Shown in pieces: positions 56,145 through 64,000 of a stretch of 64,000 nucleotides of DNA. Source of the stretch: Rhizobium glycinendophyticum (GTDB lineage: Bacteria; Pseudomonadota; Alphaproteobacteria; Rhizobiales; Rhizobiaceae); NCBI RefSeq assembly GCF_006443685.1, contig NZ_VFYP01000001.1:2356001-2420000 (forward strand), written 5' to 3'. Positions within the stretch are counted from its first letter, which is position 1. Each line of letters begins with the position of its first letter. The notes beneath the pieces were generated by a model that was given only the letters and a program-made list of their open reading frames with translations, was not told the DNA's origin and did not search any database. The translations under genes were made by a program, and so were the position numbers.

Positions 56145-57593
56145 TCAGAGATAGGGCGATCCCAGCCAGAATAAACGATCGATCAGCCGCAACCAGAATG
56201 GACGCGCCCTCAGCATGTCGCTGGTCAGTTCTTGAGCCGTCGTCAACGTCGCATCGATACGCGCACCGATCTGGGCGGCGAGATCAGGATCGTAGACCTC
56301 CAAGTCGATTTCGAAATTCAGCCGAAGCGACCGCGAATCGAGATTGGACGAGCCGACGAAGCACCACTGCTCGTCGACCACCATCAGCTTGGAGTGATCG
56401 AATGGCCCCTCTGCCATGTAGACCCGGCATCCCTCCCGAAGGACCTGGTCGAACTGCGCCATCATCGCACGCGCGACGATGGCCAGATTGTTCTTCGCCG
56501 GCACCACGATCTCGACCTGAACGCCCCGGCGGGCCGCAGTGTTGAGCGCGGCGATGAAGGTCGTATCCGGCAAGAAATAGGGCGAGACGATCCGGATAGT
56601 TCGCTCGGCGACGGAAAAAGCGCCCATCAGCAGCCGGTGATTGGTCTCCAGATGCGCGTCCGGCCCCGAGACCACAGCCCGCACTGCGGTCCCCTCGCCC
56701 GGCATCGCACCTTCAAGCCGAATGCTCCAGGCTGGCGACAGAAGAACCTCCTTCGTCTCGAAATGCCAATCCTCGGCCGCAACCGCAAGAATGTCCGCCA
56801 CCACCGGCCCGGTGATCCGGAAATGCGTGTCCCGCGCCGCCTCGGGTCCGGTAAAGCCGGCCCGGATGTTCATGCCCCCGACAAAGGCGACGGCGCCGTC
56901 AACGACGAGGATCTTCCTGTGTGTGCGCAGGTTCGCATAAGGCAGCCGCAGCCCCATGATGACCTGCCCATTGAAGCTCGCGACAGGCACGCCATTGTCT
57001 TCCAGATAACCGATGATGCTCGGGACGCTGTATCGCGCCCCCACGGCATCCACCAGCACGCGCACACTCACCCCGCGGCGGTGCGCTGCGATCAGGCAAT
57101 CGGCCACGCGCCGTCCCACAGCATCACGGTCGAAGATATACGTCTCCAGAATGATGCTGCACGCAGCGGCGTCGATCGCCGCGCACATGGCATCAAATGT
57201 CTGTTCGCCGGACGACAGAAGTACAATGCTGTTGCCGGACGACAGGGGATGCCGGGTAACCCGATCCCCAAGCAGCTTCATCTGGCCGAATCGCACACCG
57301 AAGGTCGCGATCACCTGTTCCCGGCTGATGGCGAACTGCGACAGGCTGCGCCAGATCTCGTCCAGCGCCAGCGCCCGTCGAGACATCAGCGATTTGCGTC
57401 GGATGCGGTTGATGCCGGCCACAGCATAGATGAGAGCGCCGACCAGCGGCGATAGAATGATCACCCCCACCCAGCCGAGCGCCGAGCGGACTTCGCGCTT
57501 GGTCATGGCCGCATGGATCGCCGCGACCGTGCCGAGCACGACGGAGAGCACGGCAAGGGTCTCGGCCCAATAGGTTTCGATCACGGCAAACAT
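56145..57593 (-). CDS. cls: cardiolipin synthase
   Basis: Makes cardiolipin from phosphatidylglycerol at the inner membrane. The 482-residue protein has two N-terminal membrane helices and two phospholipase D motifs, HRKILVVDGAVAFVGG in the first half and HSKLMVVDEQWCFVGSSN in the second. The length matches ClsA-type enzymes. The EEP hydrolase gene follows 73 bases downstream. Confidence 0.92.
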   Translation of the reverse strand: MFAVIETYWAETLAVLSVVLGTVAAIHAAMTKREVRSALGWVGVIILSPLVGALIYAVAGINRIRRKSLMSRRALALDEIWRSLSQFAISREQVIATFGVRFGQMKLLGDRVTRHPLSSGNSIVLLSSGEQTFDAMCAAIDAAACSIILETYIFDRDAVGRRVADCLIAAHRRGVSVRVLVDAVGARYSVPSIIGYLEDNGVPVASFNGQVIMGLRLPYANLRTHRKILVVDGAVAFVGGMNIRAGFTGPEAARDTHFRITGPVVADILAVAAEDWHFETKEVLLSPAWSIRLEGAMPGEGTAVRAVVSGPDAHLETNHRLLMGAFSVAERTIRIVSPYFLPDTTFIAALNTAARRGVQVEIVVPAKNNLAIVARAMMAQFDQVLREGCRVYMAEGPFDHSKLMVVDEQWCFVGSSNLDSRSLRLNFEIDLEVYDPDLAAQIGARIDATLTTAQELTSDMLRARPFWLRLIDRLFWLGSPYL

Positions 57594-57654
57594 GAGGGTC
57601 CAGCGAAACGGGTTTTACTCAGGACTGCAACGAAACACGGGGAGATCGGTTCGA

Positions 57655-59328
57655 TTACGTCTCGCCGGCAAGGAGCTTGGCGGCCGCCGCACGCGCTTCC
57701 TCGGTTACCGACGCGCCGGCGAGCATGCGGGCGATTTCCTCGCGCCTATGCTCCGGCTCCATCACGGCCACCCGCGTCGCGATCTTGTCGCCGGCATCGC
57801 CAGCCGGTCCTTTGGATATCAGGAAATGCGTCGAGGCGCGTGCTGCCACCTGCGGCGCATGTGTGACTGACAACACCTGCACCCGATCGGAAAGCCGCTT
57901 CAGTCGCTGACCGATGGCGTCTGCAACCGCGCCACCCACACCGGTATCGATTTCGTCGAAGACCAGCGTCGGCGCGGAGCCGCGGTCGGCAAGCGCCACC
58001 TTGAGTGCGAGCAAGAAGCGCGACAACTCGCCGCCGGACGCGACCTTCATGATCGGCCCCGGCCGCGTACCCGGATTCGTCTGTACATGGAATTCGACGG
58101 TGTCGATTCCCTCGGCAGATGCCCCCTCGGCATCCGTGGAAACCTCGACCATGAAACACGCCCTTTCGAGCTTCAGCGCCGGGAGTTCGGCCATGACAGC
58201 ATCGCCGAGCGCGGACGCCGCATGACGGCGCTTGTCCGATAGCTGAAGAGCAAGATGATCGTAATGCGCCCGTGTTTCGCGAACGGCCGCCTCCAGTTGG
58301 CCGAGCCGCTCCTCGCCCGCATCGAGATCGGCGAGATCGGTCACCATCTTTTCGGCAAGCGCCGGAAGATCCGCGACAGCCACCGCGTATTTGCGGCCCG
58401 CCGCACGGAGAGCAAACAATCGCTCTTCCACCCGCTCCAACTCGCGCGGGTCGAACTCGGTGCGCCGCAGGGCCACCTCGACCTCCATCTGAGCGGCAGA
58501 CAGCGTGTCCAGGGCCGATCCCAGGAGCTGTACGGTCTCTTCCAGCAGTCCGGGGGCCTCATGGCTCTTGCGCTCCAACCTGCGCATCAGCGAGGCGATA
58601 TGGGGCACCGGCGAGGCGTTGCCGTTGAGGAAATCGGAAGCTTCGGAAATATCGCCGGCGATTCGCTCGGACTTCTGCATACGCGACCGGCGCTCGGCCA
58701 GATCGTCCTCTTCGCCGTCCTGCGGCGAGAGCGTTTCCAGTTCCTCGACGGAGGACCGGAGATAGTCGGCTTCCCGTGCTGCGGCCTCAACTTTGGCCTT
58801 GTGCGTCTTGAAGCCACGCTCGGCCTCGCGCCAACGGCGATAGCTCTCCCCCAGCGTCACGACTTCGTCCGTCAGGCCGGCAAAGGCATCGAGCAACATG
58901 CGGTGGGCATCGGTATCCGTCAGCGCCCGGTCGTCGTGCTGGCCATGGATTTCGACCAGCAACTGACCGACCTGTCGCATTAGCTGGACGCTGACCGGCT
59001 GGTCGTTGATATAGGCGCGGGTACGGCCATCAGCAGATTGAACTCGCCGGAAGATCAGGTCGCCGTCGTCATCGACGCCATTGCCCTTCAGAAGGGCTCT
59101 TGCCGCATGACCGCCGGAAACATCGAAGACGGCCGTCACCTGCCCTTTGTCCTCGCCGTGACGAACCAGTGAGCCATCACCCCGCCCACCAAGGGCGAGG
59201 GACAGGCTGTCAAGCAGGATGGATTTACCCGCCCCCGTTTCACCCGTCAGCACGGACAGACCGGCTTCGAAGACGAGATCCAGGCGTTCGATCAGGACGA
59301 TATCGCGGATCGATAACTGGACCAGCAT
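57655..59328 (-). CDS. recN: DNA repair protein RecN
   Basis: An SMC-like ATPase that helps repair double-strand breaks. The 557-residue protein has the P-loop GETGAGKS at 29-36, a long coiled-coil middle (about 150-380), and the C-terminal signature VASGGELSRFLLALK with LVFDEIDTGVGG. It follows bamD in the minus-strand cluster, 32 bases apart. Confidence 0.95.
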   Translation of the reverse strand: MLVQLSIRDIVLIERLDLVFEAGLSVLTGETGAGKSILLDSLSLALGGRGDGSLVRHGEDKGQVTAVFDVSGGHAARALLKGNGVDDDGDLIFRRVQSADGRTRAYINDQPVSVQLMRQVGQLLVEIHGQHDDRALTDTDAHRMLLDAFAGLTDEVVTLGESYRRWREAERGFKTHKAKVEAAAREADYLRSSVEELETLSPQDGEEDDLAERRSRMQKSERIAGDISEASDFLNGNASPVPHIASLMRRLERKSHEAPGLLEETVQLLGSALDTLSAAQMEVEVALRRTEFDPRELERVEERLFALRAAGRKYAVAVADLPALAEKMVTDLADLDAGEERLGQLEAAVRETRAHYDHLALQLSDKRRHAASALGDAVMAELPALKLERACFMVEVSTDAEGASAEGIDTVEFHVQTNPGTRPGPIMKVASGGELSRFLLALKVALADRGSAPTLVFDEIDTGVGGAVADAIGQRLKRLSDRVQVLSVTHAPQVAARASTHFLISKGPAGDAGDKIATRVAVMEPEHRREEIARMLAGASVTEEARAAAAKLLAGET

Positions 59329-59360
59329 GGGCTCACGATCTCACTTGAGTAGAAACCGGC

Positions 59361-60224
59361 TCAGGTTCCCAGCAACTGACGTCCGGCGCGCGAGATCCAT
59401 GAACCGGAATTCTCACGCGGCTCCAGGCCGCCCTGCTGCAGCAGCTTGTAGGAATCGGCATACCACTGGCTGTCGGGGTAGTTGTGTCCGAGCACAGCAG
59501 CCGCTGTCTGCGCTTCCTGAACGACGCCCATGGCATAATAGGCCTCGACGAGACGCGCCAGTGCCTCTTCGATTTGGTTGGTGTTCGGATATTGCTCGAC
59601 GACATTGCGGAAACGCTGGATGGAGGCCAGGTACTCCTTGCGCTCGAGGTAGTAGCGGCCAACCTGCATTTCCTTACCGGCGAGCTGGTCGCGGGCGAAT
59701 CGGATCTTCGCCTGCGCATCGTCGACATATTCCGAATCCGGGAAATCGTTGACCACACGCTGCATCGCCTCGATCGTCTTGACCGAATTCTTCTGGTCCT
59801 GCGTGACGCTGGAGATCTGCTTCCAGTAGGAAAGGCCGACGAGATACTGAGCATAGGCCGCATCTTCGGACTTCGGATAGAGGTTCATGTAGCGGTTGCC
59901 GGTCGTGATCGCCTCCGCATAACGGCCCAGGCGATACTTGGTGAAGGTACTCATCACCAGCGACTTGCGCGACCATTCGGAGAAGGGATGCTGTGCATCG
60001 ACCGCGTCGAACTTGCGCGCCGCTTCGCTCATATTGCCGGCCTTGATGTTGGCGAGGCCCTGATTGTAGAGCACCTCCGGCGGATCGGTTTCGGCTGCGA
60101 GCTTGGTGATGTCGATATCCGGGTCCGACTGGCAACCGGCAACGATGCCCGCGACCGACATCAAGACGCAGAGACCAGCAACACGCGCGGCTTTCTTCAC
60201 AACGACCGACCCTACATGACTCAT
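59361..60224 (-). CDS. bamD: outer-membrane assembly lipoprotein BamD
   Basis: Part of the BAM complex that folds outer-membrane proteins. The lipobox VAGC puts the lipidated Cys at residue 31 after a signal peptide. The 287-residue protein is built of TPR repeats ([20 protein letters not shown] and following). It lies between lpxC and recN, as is usual in Rhizobiales. Confidence 0.93.
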   Translation of the reverse strand: MSHVGSVVVKKAARVAGLCVLMSVAGIVAGCQSDPDIDITKLAAETDPPEVLYNQGLANIKAGNMSEAARKFDAVDAQHPFSEWSRKSLVMSTFTKYRLGRYAEAITTGNRYMNLYPKSEDAAYAQYLVGLSYWKQISSVTQDQKNSVKTIEAMQRVVNDFPDSEYVDDAQAKIRFARDQLAGKEMQVGRYYLERKEYLASIQRFRNVVEQYPNTNQIEEALARLVEAYYAMGVVQEAQTAAAVLGHNYPDSQWYADSYKLLQQGGLEPRENSGSWISRAGRQLLGT

Positions 60225-60402
60225 TCGAAAGATCCCGATTGCAGCGCCGCCCGTGAGCCGTCGCTTTCAGATGGCGTTTCTAGCCGCAAAAGCGGCATGA
60301 GGGCAACGCAGTGATGATGATTTAACGCATTTTTGTGGCGCGGACGGGAGAAAGTCACCAAGGCACCAGACTTGGACGAAGATCCTGCGGCAGAAACGAC
60401 GA

Positions 60403-60427
60403 CGCCGGCTCTTGGGAAAAGCCGGCG
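60403..60427 (-). terminator. hairpin after lpxC
   Basis: CGCCGGCT pairs with AGCCGGCG around a 9-base loop, 33 bases past the lpxC stop. The minus strand lacks a clear T-run, so termination may be partial and bamD may still be read through. Confidence 0.45.
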
Positions 60428-60459
60428 CGGATAGGATCGGGACAGGTTCGGGCGCCCGT

Positions 60460-61416
60460 TCACGCTGTCCAGGGCGCAAATTCCGGCACATGAACCGGCA
60501 CGAACTCACGGGCACGAACCTTGTGGTTGCGGCTCGGCGCTTCAACGACTTCATAGGCCGTCGGGTCGCTCAAAAGAGCCTTCAGCGCGTTGGCGTTCAG
60601 CTTGTGGCCGCCACGATAGGAACGATAGCAGCCGATGAACTGGGCACCGGCAAGCGCAAGATCTCCGACGGCATCAAGCGTCTTGTGACGGACGAACTCG
60701 TCCTTCTCGTAGCGCAGGCCTTCGACATTGATGACGCTGTCGTCATCCGAGATGACGACAGAGTTTTCAAGCGACGACCCGAGTGCGAAACCAGCAGCCC
60801 AAAGACGCTCCACATCGCGCATGAAGCCGAAGGTGCGGGCCCGGGACAACTCCGTCTTGAAGGTTTCGGCATTCAGTTCACCCGCCCACATCTGGCGACC
60901 GATCAGCTTGCTGTCGAAGTCGATTTCGACTTCAAACCGTGTGCCATCATAGGGACGAAACTCCGCCCAGGAGGCCCCAGCTTCGATACGGACCGGCTTG
61001 GTCACCCGAATGTAACGACGCTTCACGCCCAGATTGGTAATGCCCACCTGTTCAATCGCGTCAATGAAGACTTCCGAGCTGCCGTCCATGATCGGCATTT
61101 CAGCACCGTCGACCTCGATGACGAGGTTGTCCAGGCCAAGCGCATAGATCGCCGCCATCACATGTTCGATGGTCGCAATGGAATGCGCAGGATTGGTGCC
61201 GAGCACCGTGCAGAGATCGGTATTGCCGACATGCGCTGATACCGCACGATATTCGCTGGTCGTACCGTCGTCATGCTGCCGAACGAAGGTGATGCCACTG
61301 CCGGCTTCCGCCGGAAGGAAGGTGATCGTCACCTCTCGGCCCGAATGAACCCCGATCCCTGTCAGCGAAAGCGGCGCTGCGATCGTGGTCTGAAATCCGA
61401 GCAAGGCAATTGCCAT
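60460..61416 (-). CDS. lpxC: UDP-3-O-acyl-GlcNAc deacetylase LpxC
   Basis: The committed step of lipid A synthesis, a zinc deacetylase. The 318-residue protein has SLTGIGVHSG at the start, one zinc ligand in TIEHVMAA (His85), and the other zinc ligands in HKTLDAVGDL. The leader from 61417 to 61620 holds a hairpin GGACC/GGTCC and an AT-rich stretch with TTACAAT that may be its promoter. A strong terminator separates it from ftsZ. Confidence 0.96.
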   Translation of the reverse strand: MAIALLGFQTTIAAPLSLTGIGVHSGREVTITFLPAEAGSGITFVRQHDDGTTSEYRAVSAHVGNTDLCTVLGTNPAHSIATIEHVMAAIYALGLDNLVIEVDGAEMPIMDGSSEVFIDAIEQVGITNLGVKRRYIRVTKPVRIEAGASWAEFRPYDGTRFEVEIDFDSKLIGRQMWAGELNAETFKTELSRARTFGFMRDVERLWAAGFALGSSLENSVVISDDDSVINVEGLRYEKDEFVRHKTLDAVGDLALAGAQFIGCYRSYRGGHKLNANALKALLSDPTAYEVVEAPSRNHKVRAREFVPVHVPEFAPWTA

Positions 61417-61623
61417 TCCTGTCGTCCTGATCTGCGAGGCACAGGAACGGTCATACGTTCATGTGCTGTAGGTTATCCGAGAAGGACCGAGTCTGGTCCT
61501 GTTTCGATTTCATACATACGAGCCATCACCGTCTTTACCAAATCACTGTTTCTTTCGCATTGTAACGAAGTCAAGCAATTGAAAAAGATCAAGAATTTTA
61601 GCCGCATTGCGGTGGCCTGAAAC

Positions 61624-61651
61624 GAGAAAACCCGGGCCTGAGGCCCGGGTT
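61624..61651 (-). terminator. rho-independent terminator after ftsZ
   Basis: On the minus strand AACCCGGGCC pairs with GGCCCGGGTT around TCA, followed by TTCTC. It lies 25 bases past the ftsZ stop. Confidence 0.8.
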
Positions 61652-61675
61652 CGAAAGGCTGCGGCCAACCGTAAC

Positions 61676-63427
61676 TCAGTTGGTCTGGCGGCGGAGGAAT
61701 GCCGGGATTTCCAGCTGATCGTCTTCGCTCGTGGCGCGAGCCGGCGTTGCACGACCGAGGTCGTCCAACTGGCCACGACGCGGTGCGTAGAGGCTGGCTT
61801 CCGCCGAGAGCGGACGGCGCTGCTGCTGAGGTGCTGCCGGAGCTGAAGCCGTCATGTCACCCATGACAGGCTCTTCTTCCGACTGACGGCCGAGCGAATT
61901 GGTGATTCGCTTGAGCAGACCCATCGGGCCGCGATCTTCCTGAGCAGCAGGGACTGCCGGATGGGCGCGGTGATCGATCTCGGCGCGCAGCACCGGCGGG
62001 AAGTCTTCCACCTTCGGCATGCGGACTGGTTCGGCTGCCATGCGGGGTTCGGCCATGACCGGTGCCGGTGCAACGGGCGCCTGCATGACCGGTGCCGGCT
62101 GTTGCATGACAGGAGCCGGCTGGCTCATGACCGGCGCGGGAGCGATCGGCTGCATCATCTGCGGGGCCGGAGCGACTTCCGGAGCCGGGGCGGAGAAAAG
62201 CTTGCTGGCAGGGCGGAATTCCGGCTGGGCAACGGGCTGCTGCTGCTGGCTCAGAGTCGACTGGCGAGCGACGGCGATTTCGAGTTCGCGTTCCATTTCG
62301 GCTTCAGCGGAACGGATGGTGTCTGCGACCGGATCCATGGTCGGCTTGGGGGCCTGCGCCATTGCAGGCTGATATGCGGCCGGTGCCGGAGCAACGGCCG
62401 CGGAAGAACGCATAACGGGCTTCGTCAGAGGCGCGGCTTCAAACCCCTTGGAGGCGAGTGCAGCGCGGTCGATCCCGGTGGCAACCACCGAGACTCGGAT
62501 GATGCCTTCGAGCGCTTCGTCGAAGGTGGCGCCGAGGATGATGTTGGCGTCCGGATCGACTTCTTCGCGAATACGGGTTGCGGCTTCATCGACTTCGAAA
62601 AGCGTGAGGTCACGACCACCGGTGATCGAGATCAGCAGGCCCTGGGCGCCCTTCATCGAGGTTTCGTCGAGCAGCGGATTGGCGATGGCAGCTTCGGCAG
62701 CCTGCATGGCGCGGCCTTCACCCGATGCTTCGCCGGTGCCCATCATCGCACGGCCCATTTCGCGCATGACGGAACGGACGTCGGCGAAATCGAGGTTGAT
62801 CAGGCCTTCCTTGACCATCAGGTCGGTGATGCAGGCAACACCCGAGTAGAGAACCTGGTCTGCCATGGCGAAGGCGTCGGCGAAGGTCGTCCGGTCGTTG
62901 GCGATACGGAAGAGGTTCTGGTTCGGAATGACAATCAGAGTGTCGACCGATTTTTGCAGCTCCTCGATGCCGGATTCAGCAAGCCGCATGCGGCGCTGAC
63001 CCTCGAAGTGGAACGGCTTGGTCACGACGCCGACGGTCAGGATGCCCTTATTGCGGGCCGCCTGGGCGACGACCGGAGCGGCACCGGTACCGGTACCACC
63101 ACCCATGCCGGCGGTGACGAAGCACATATGGGTGCCGTTGAGATGATCGATGATTTCATCAATGCACTCTTCGGCGGCGGCACGACCGACTTCCGGCTGC
63201 GAACCGGCGCCGAGACCTTCGGTGACGTTGACGCCGAGCTGGATGATGCGCTCTGCCTTCGTCATGGTCAGCGCCTGGGCATCCGTGTTGGCGACGACGA
63301 AATCAACGCCCTGCAAGCCAGCGGTGATCATGTTGTTGACGGCATTGCCGCCACCGCCACCGACACCGAACACGGTGATGCGTGGCTTCAGCTCAGTGAT
63401 ATCTGGCTTCTGCAACTTGATGGTCAT
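61676..63427 (-). CDS. ftsZ: cell division protein FtsZ
   Basis: The tubulin-like GTPase that forms the division ring. Starting at ATG 63427, with AAGGAA upstream, it has 583 residues. The GTP-binding signature GGGTGTG is at 109-115, within the GTPase domain (about 14-330). A very long Pro/Ala/Gln/Met-rich linker (about 335-510) follows, with repeated PAPVMQ units. The C-terminal peptide EIPAFLRRQ is the binding site for FtsA and other partners. The open frame extends to 63472 without support. Confidence 0.97.
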   Translation of the reverse strand: MTIKLQKPDITELKPRITVFGVGGGGGNAVNNMITAGLQGVDFVVANTDAQALTMTKAERIIQLGVNVTEGLGAGSQPEVGRAAAEECIDEIIDHLNGTHMCFVTAGMGGGTGTGAAPVVAQAARNKGILTVGVVTKPFHFEGQRRMRLAESGIEELQKSVDTLIVIPNQNLFRIANDRTTFADAFAMADQVLYSGVACITDLMVKEGLINLDFADVRSVMREMGRAMMGTGEASGEGRAMQAAEAAIANPLLDETSMKGAQGLLISITGGRDLTLFEVDEAATRIREEVDPDANIILGATFDEALEGIIRVSVVATGIDRAALASKGFEAAPLTKPVMRSSAAVAPAPAAYQPAMAQAPKPTMDPVADTIRSAEAEMERELEIAVARQSTLSQQQQPVAQPEFRPASKLFSAPAPEVAPAPQMMQPIAPAPVMSQPAPVMQQPAPVMQAPVAPAPVMAEPRMAAEPVRMPKVEDFPPVLRAEIDHRAHPAVPAAQEDRGPMGLLKRITNSLGRQSEEEPVMGDMTASAPAAPQQQRRPLSAEASLYAPRRGQLDDLGRATPARATSEDDQLEIPAFLRRQTN

Positions 63428-63522
63428 GGTACCCGTTCCTTCTTTTTCCGGCCGCATCGCCAAGCCGGCCATGTCATTTCAACAGATTTCCCTTGGCCGA
63501 ACCTTGCGGTCGGTGGGTAAGC

Positions 63523-64000
63523 TCAAAAACTCTCTTTCAGCCACTGGCCCATGCGGGCAATCCGGCTGCTTCCGTTGCCGAAGGGCGAGAACAACCCGCC
63601 CTGCCCGGCATGTGTTTCCTGGTCCGCCATCTGCGGATAGATCGTCAGCCCGACCGCCGTCGAGAAGGCTGGCCCCTTGGCCGCTGCCGGCAGGCCGGAC
63701 ACGCCCATTGGACGACCGATACGCACGTTCCTGGCCAGAATACGGCGCGCCGCTTCCGGCATGCCGGTCAATTGGCACGCACCACCCGTCAGGACGACCC
63801 GTTTGCCGACCACCGGCGAGAAGCCCGACTTCTGGATCCGGTCGCGCAGCAGTTCGAGCGTTTCCTCGATGCGCGCGCTGATAATCCGGGTGAGCAGGGC
63901 CCGCGGAACCTGGGTCGGCTGATCGCGATCATCCTCACCAATCGGCGGGACGGACACGACCTCGCGATCGTCGGCGCCGTTGGCGACGGCCGAACCGTGA
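63523..64000 (-). CDS. ftsA: cell division protein FtsA, C-terminal part
   Basis: The C-terminal 159 codons of FtsA, cut by the window edge; the frame continues beyond 64000. The actin-like motif VVLTGGACQLTGM and the segments ARNVRIGRP and GPAFSTAVGLTIY mark the ATP-binding domain, and the tail MGQWLKESF is the membrane-binding amphipathic helix. It precedes ftsZ by 95 bases, the standard ftsA-ftsZ order. Confidence 0.95.
   Translation of the reverse strand, partial: HGSAVANGADDREVVSVPPIGEDDRDQPTQVPRALLTRIISARIEETLELLRDRIQKSGFSPVVGKRVVLTGGACQLTGMPEAARRILARNVRIGRPMGVSGLPAAAKGPAFSTAVGLTIYPQMADQETHAGQGGLFSPFGNGSSRIARMGQWLKESF

Overview
This 64 kb window is core chromosome of an alphaproteobacterium, almost certainly a member of the Rhizobiaceae (Rhizobium/Agrobacterium/Ensifer type). 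The evidence is a circularly permuted two-piece tmRNA next to an alpha-type SspB gene, a miaA/serB divergent pair sharing a start region, several small proteins of types common in Rhizobiales (DUF4169, RHH_4, DUF2164, DUF6074-like, TIGR02587/TIGR02588), EcfG-type general-stress promoters, and the order ftsA-ftsZ-lpxC-bamD-recN-(cls-EEP)-ligA. GC content is high and coding is dense on both strands. I see no insertion sequence, prophage, CRISPR array, tRNA or rRNA.

Layout. 1-353: intergenic, with a candidate minus-strand small RNA ending in a terminator. 354-7293: HerA-like ATPase, miaA, serB, an acetyltransferase and a GGDEF-EAL protein. 7296-12735 (minus): thyA-folA, then hflK-hflC with their own promoter, then a Do-family protease, an envelope quality-control group. 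12960-15886: a secreted SH3-like protein, the two-piece tmRNA, sspB and three small genes. 15960-25647 (minus): a giant AsmA-family protein, an FAD-linked D-lactate/glycolate dehydrogenase and an RND pump-adaptor pair. 25924-31105: uvrD-type helicase, thymidine kinase, a LysR-cupin divergent pair and a DUF6074-like protein. 31259-39958: PQQ glucose dehydrogenase, pncA, panC-panB, DUF2164, azlC-azlD, Xaa-Pro aminopeptidase and a DUF1127-like protein. 40099-45499: prmA, SCO, a 51-residue membrane protein, DUF2189, and a chemoreceptor-cheW operon. 45642-52988: a stress-promoter-driven secreted protein, CreA, an exonuclease, an acetyltransferase, a DEAD-box RNA helicase, the TIGR02587/02588 pair and a diguanylate cyclase. 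52993-64000 (minus): ligA, an EEP phosphohydrolase, cardiolipin synthase, recN, bamD, lpxC, ftsZ and the 3' part of ftsA.

How parts fit together. tmRNA adds the tag ANDNNAKGYALAA to stalled proteins, and the adjacent sspB encodes the adaptor that delivers tagged proteins to ClpXP. HflK/HflC and the Do protease handle damaged envelope proteins. Two GGAAC-N16-CGTT promoters, one before the glucose dehydrogenase and one before a small exported protein, tie this region to the EcfG general stress response. The right end links division (FtsA, FtsZ), lipid A synthesis (LpxC), outer-membrane assembly (BamD), phospholipid synthesis (Cls) and DNA repair (RecN, LigA).

Most genes are known families. The least explained items are the minus-strand RNA, the leader before the acetyltransferase at 47633, the TIGR02587/02588 pair, and several small exported or membrane proteins. 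Start positions were often moved inward from the longest open frame on the basis of ribosome sites, signal peptides or family length. All family names come from reading the translated sequence, without database searches.
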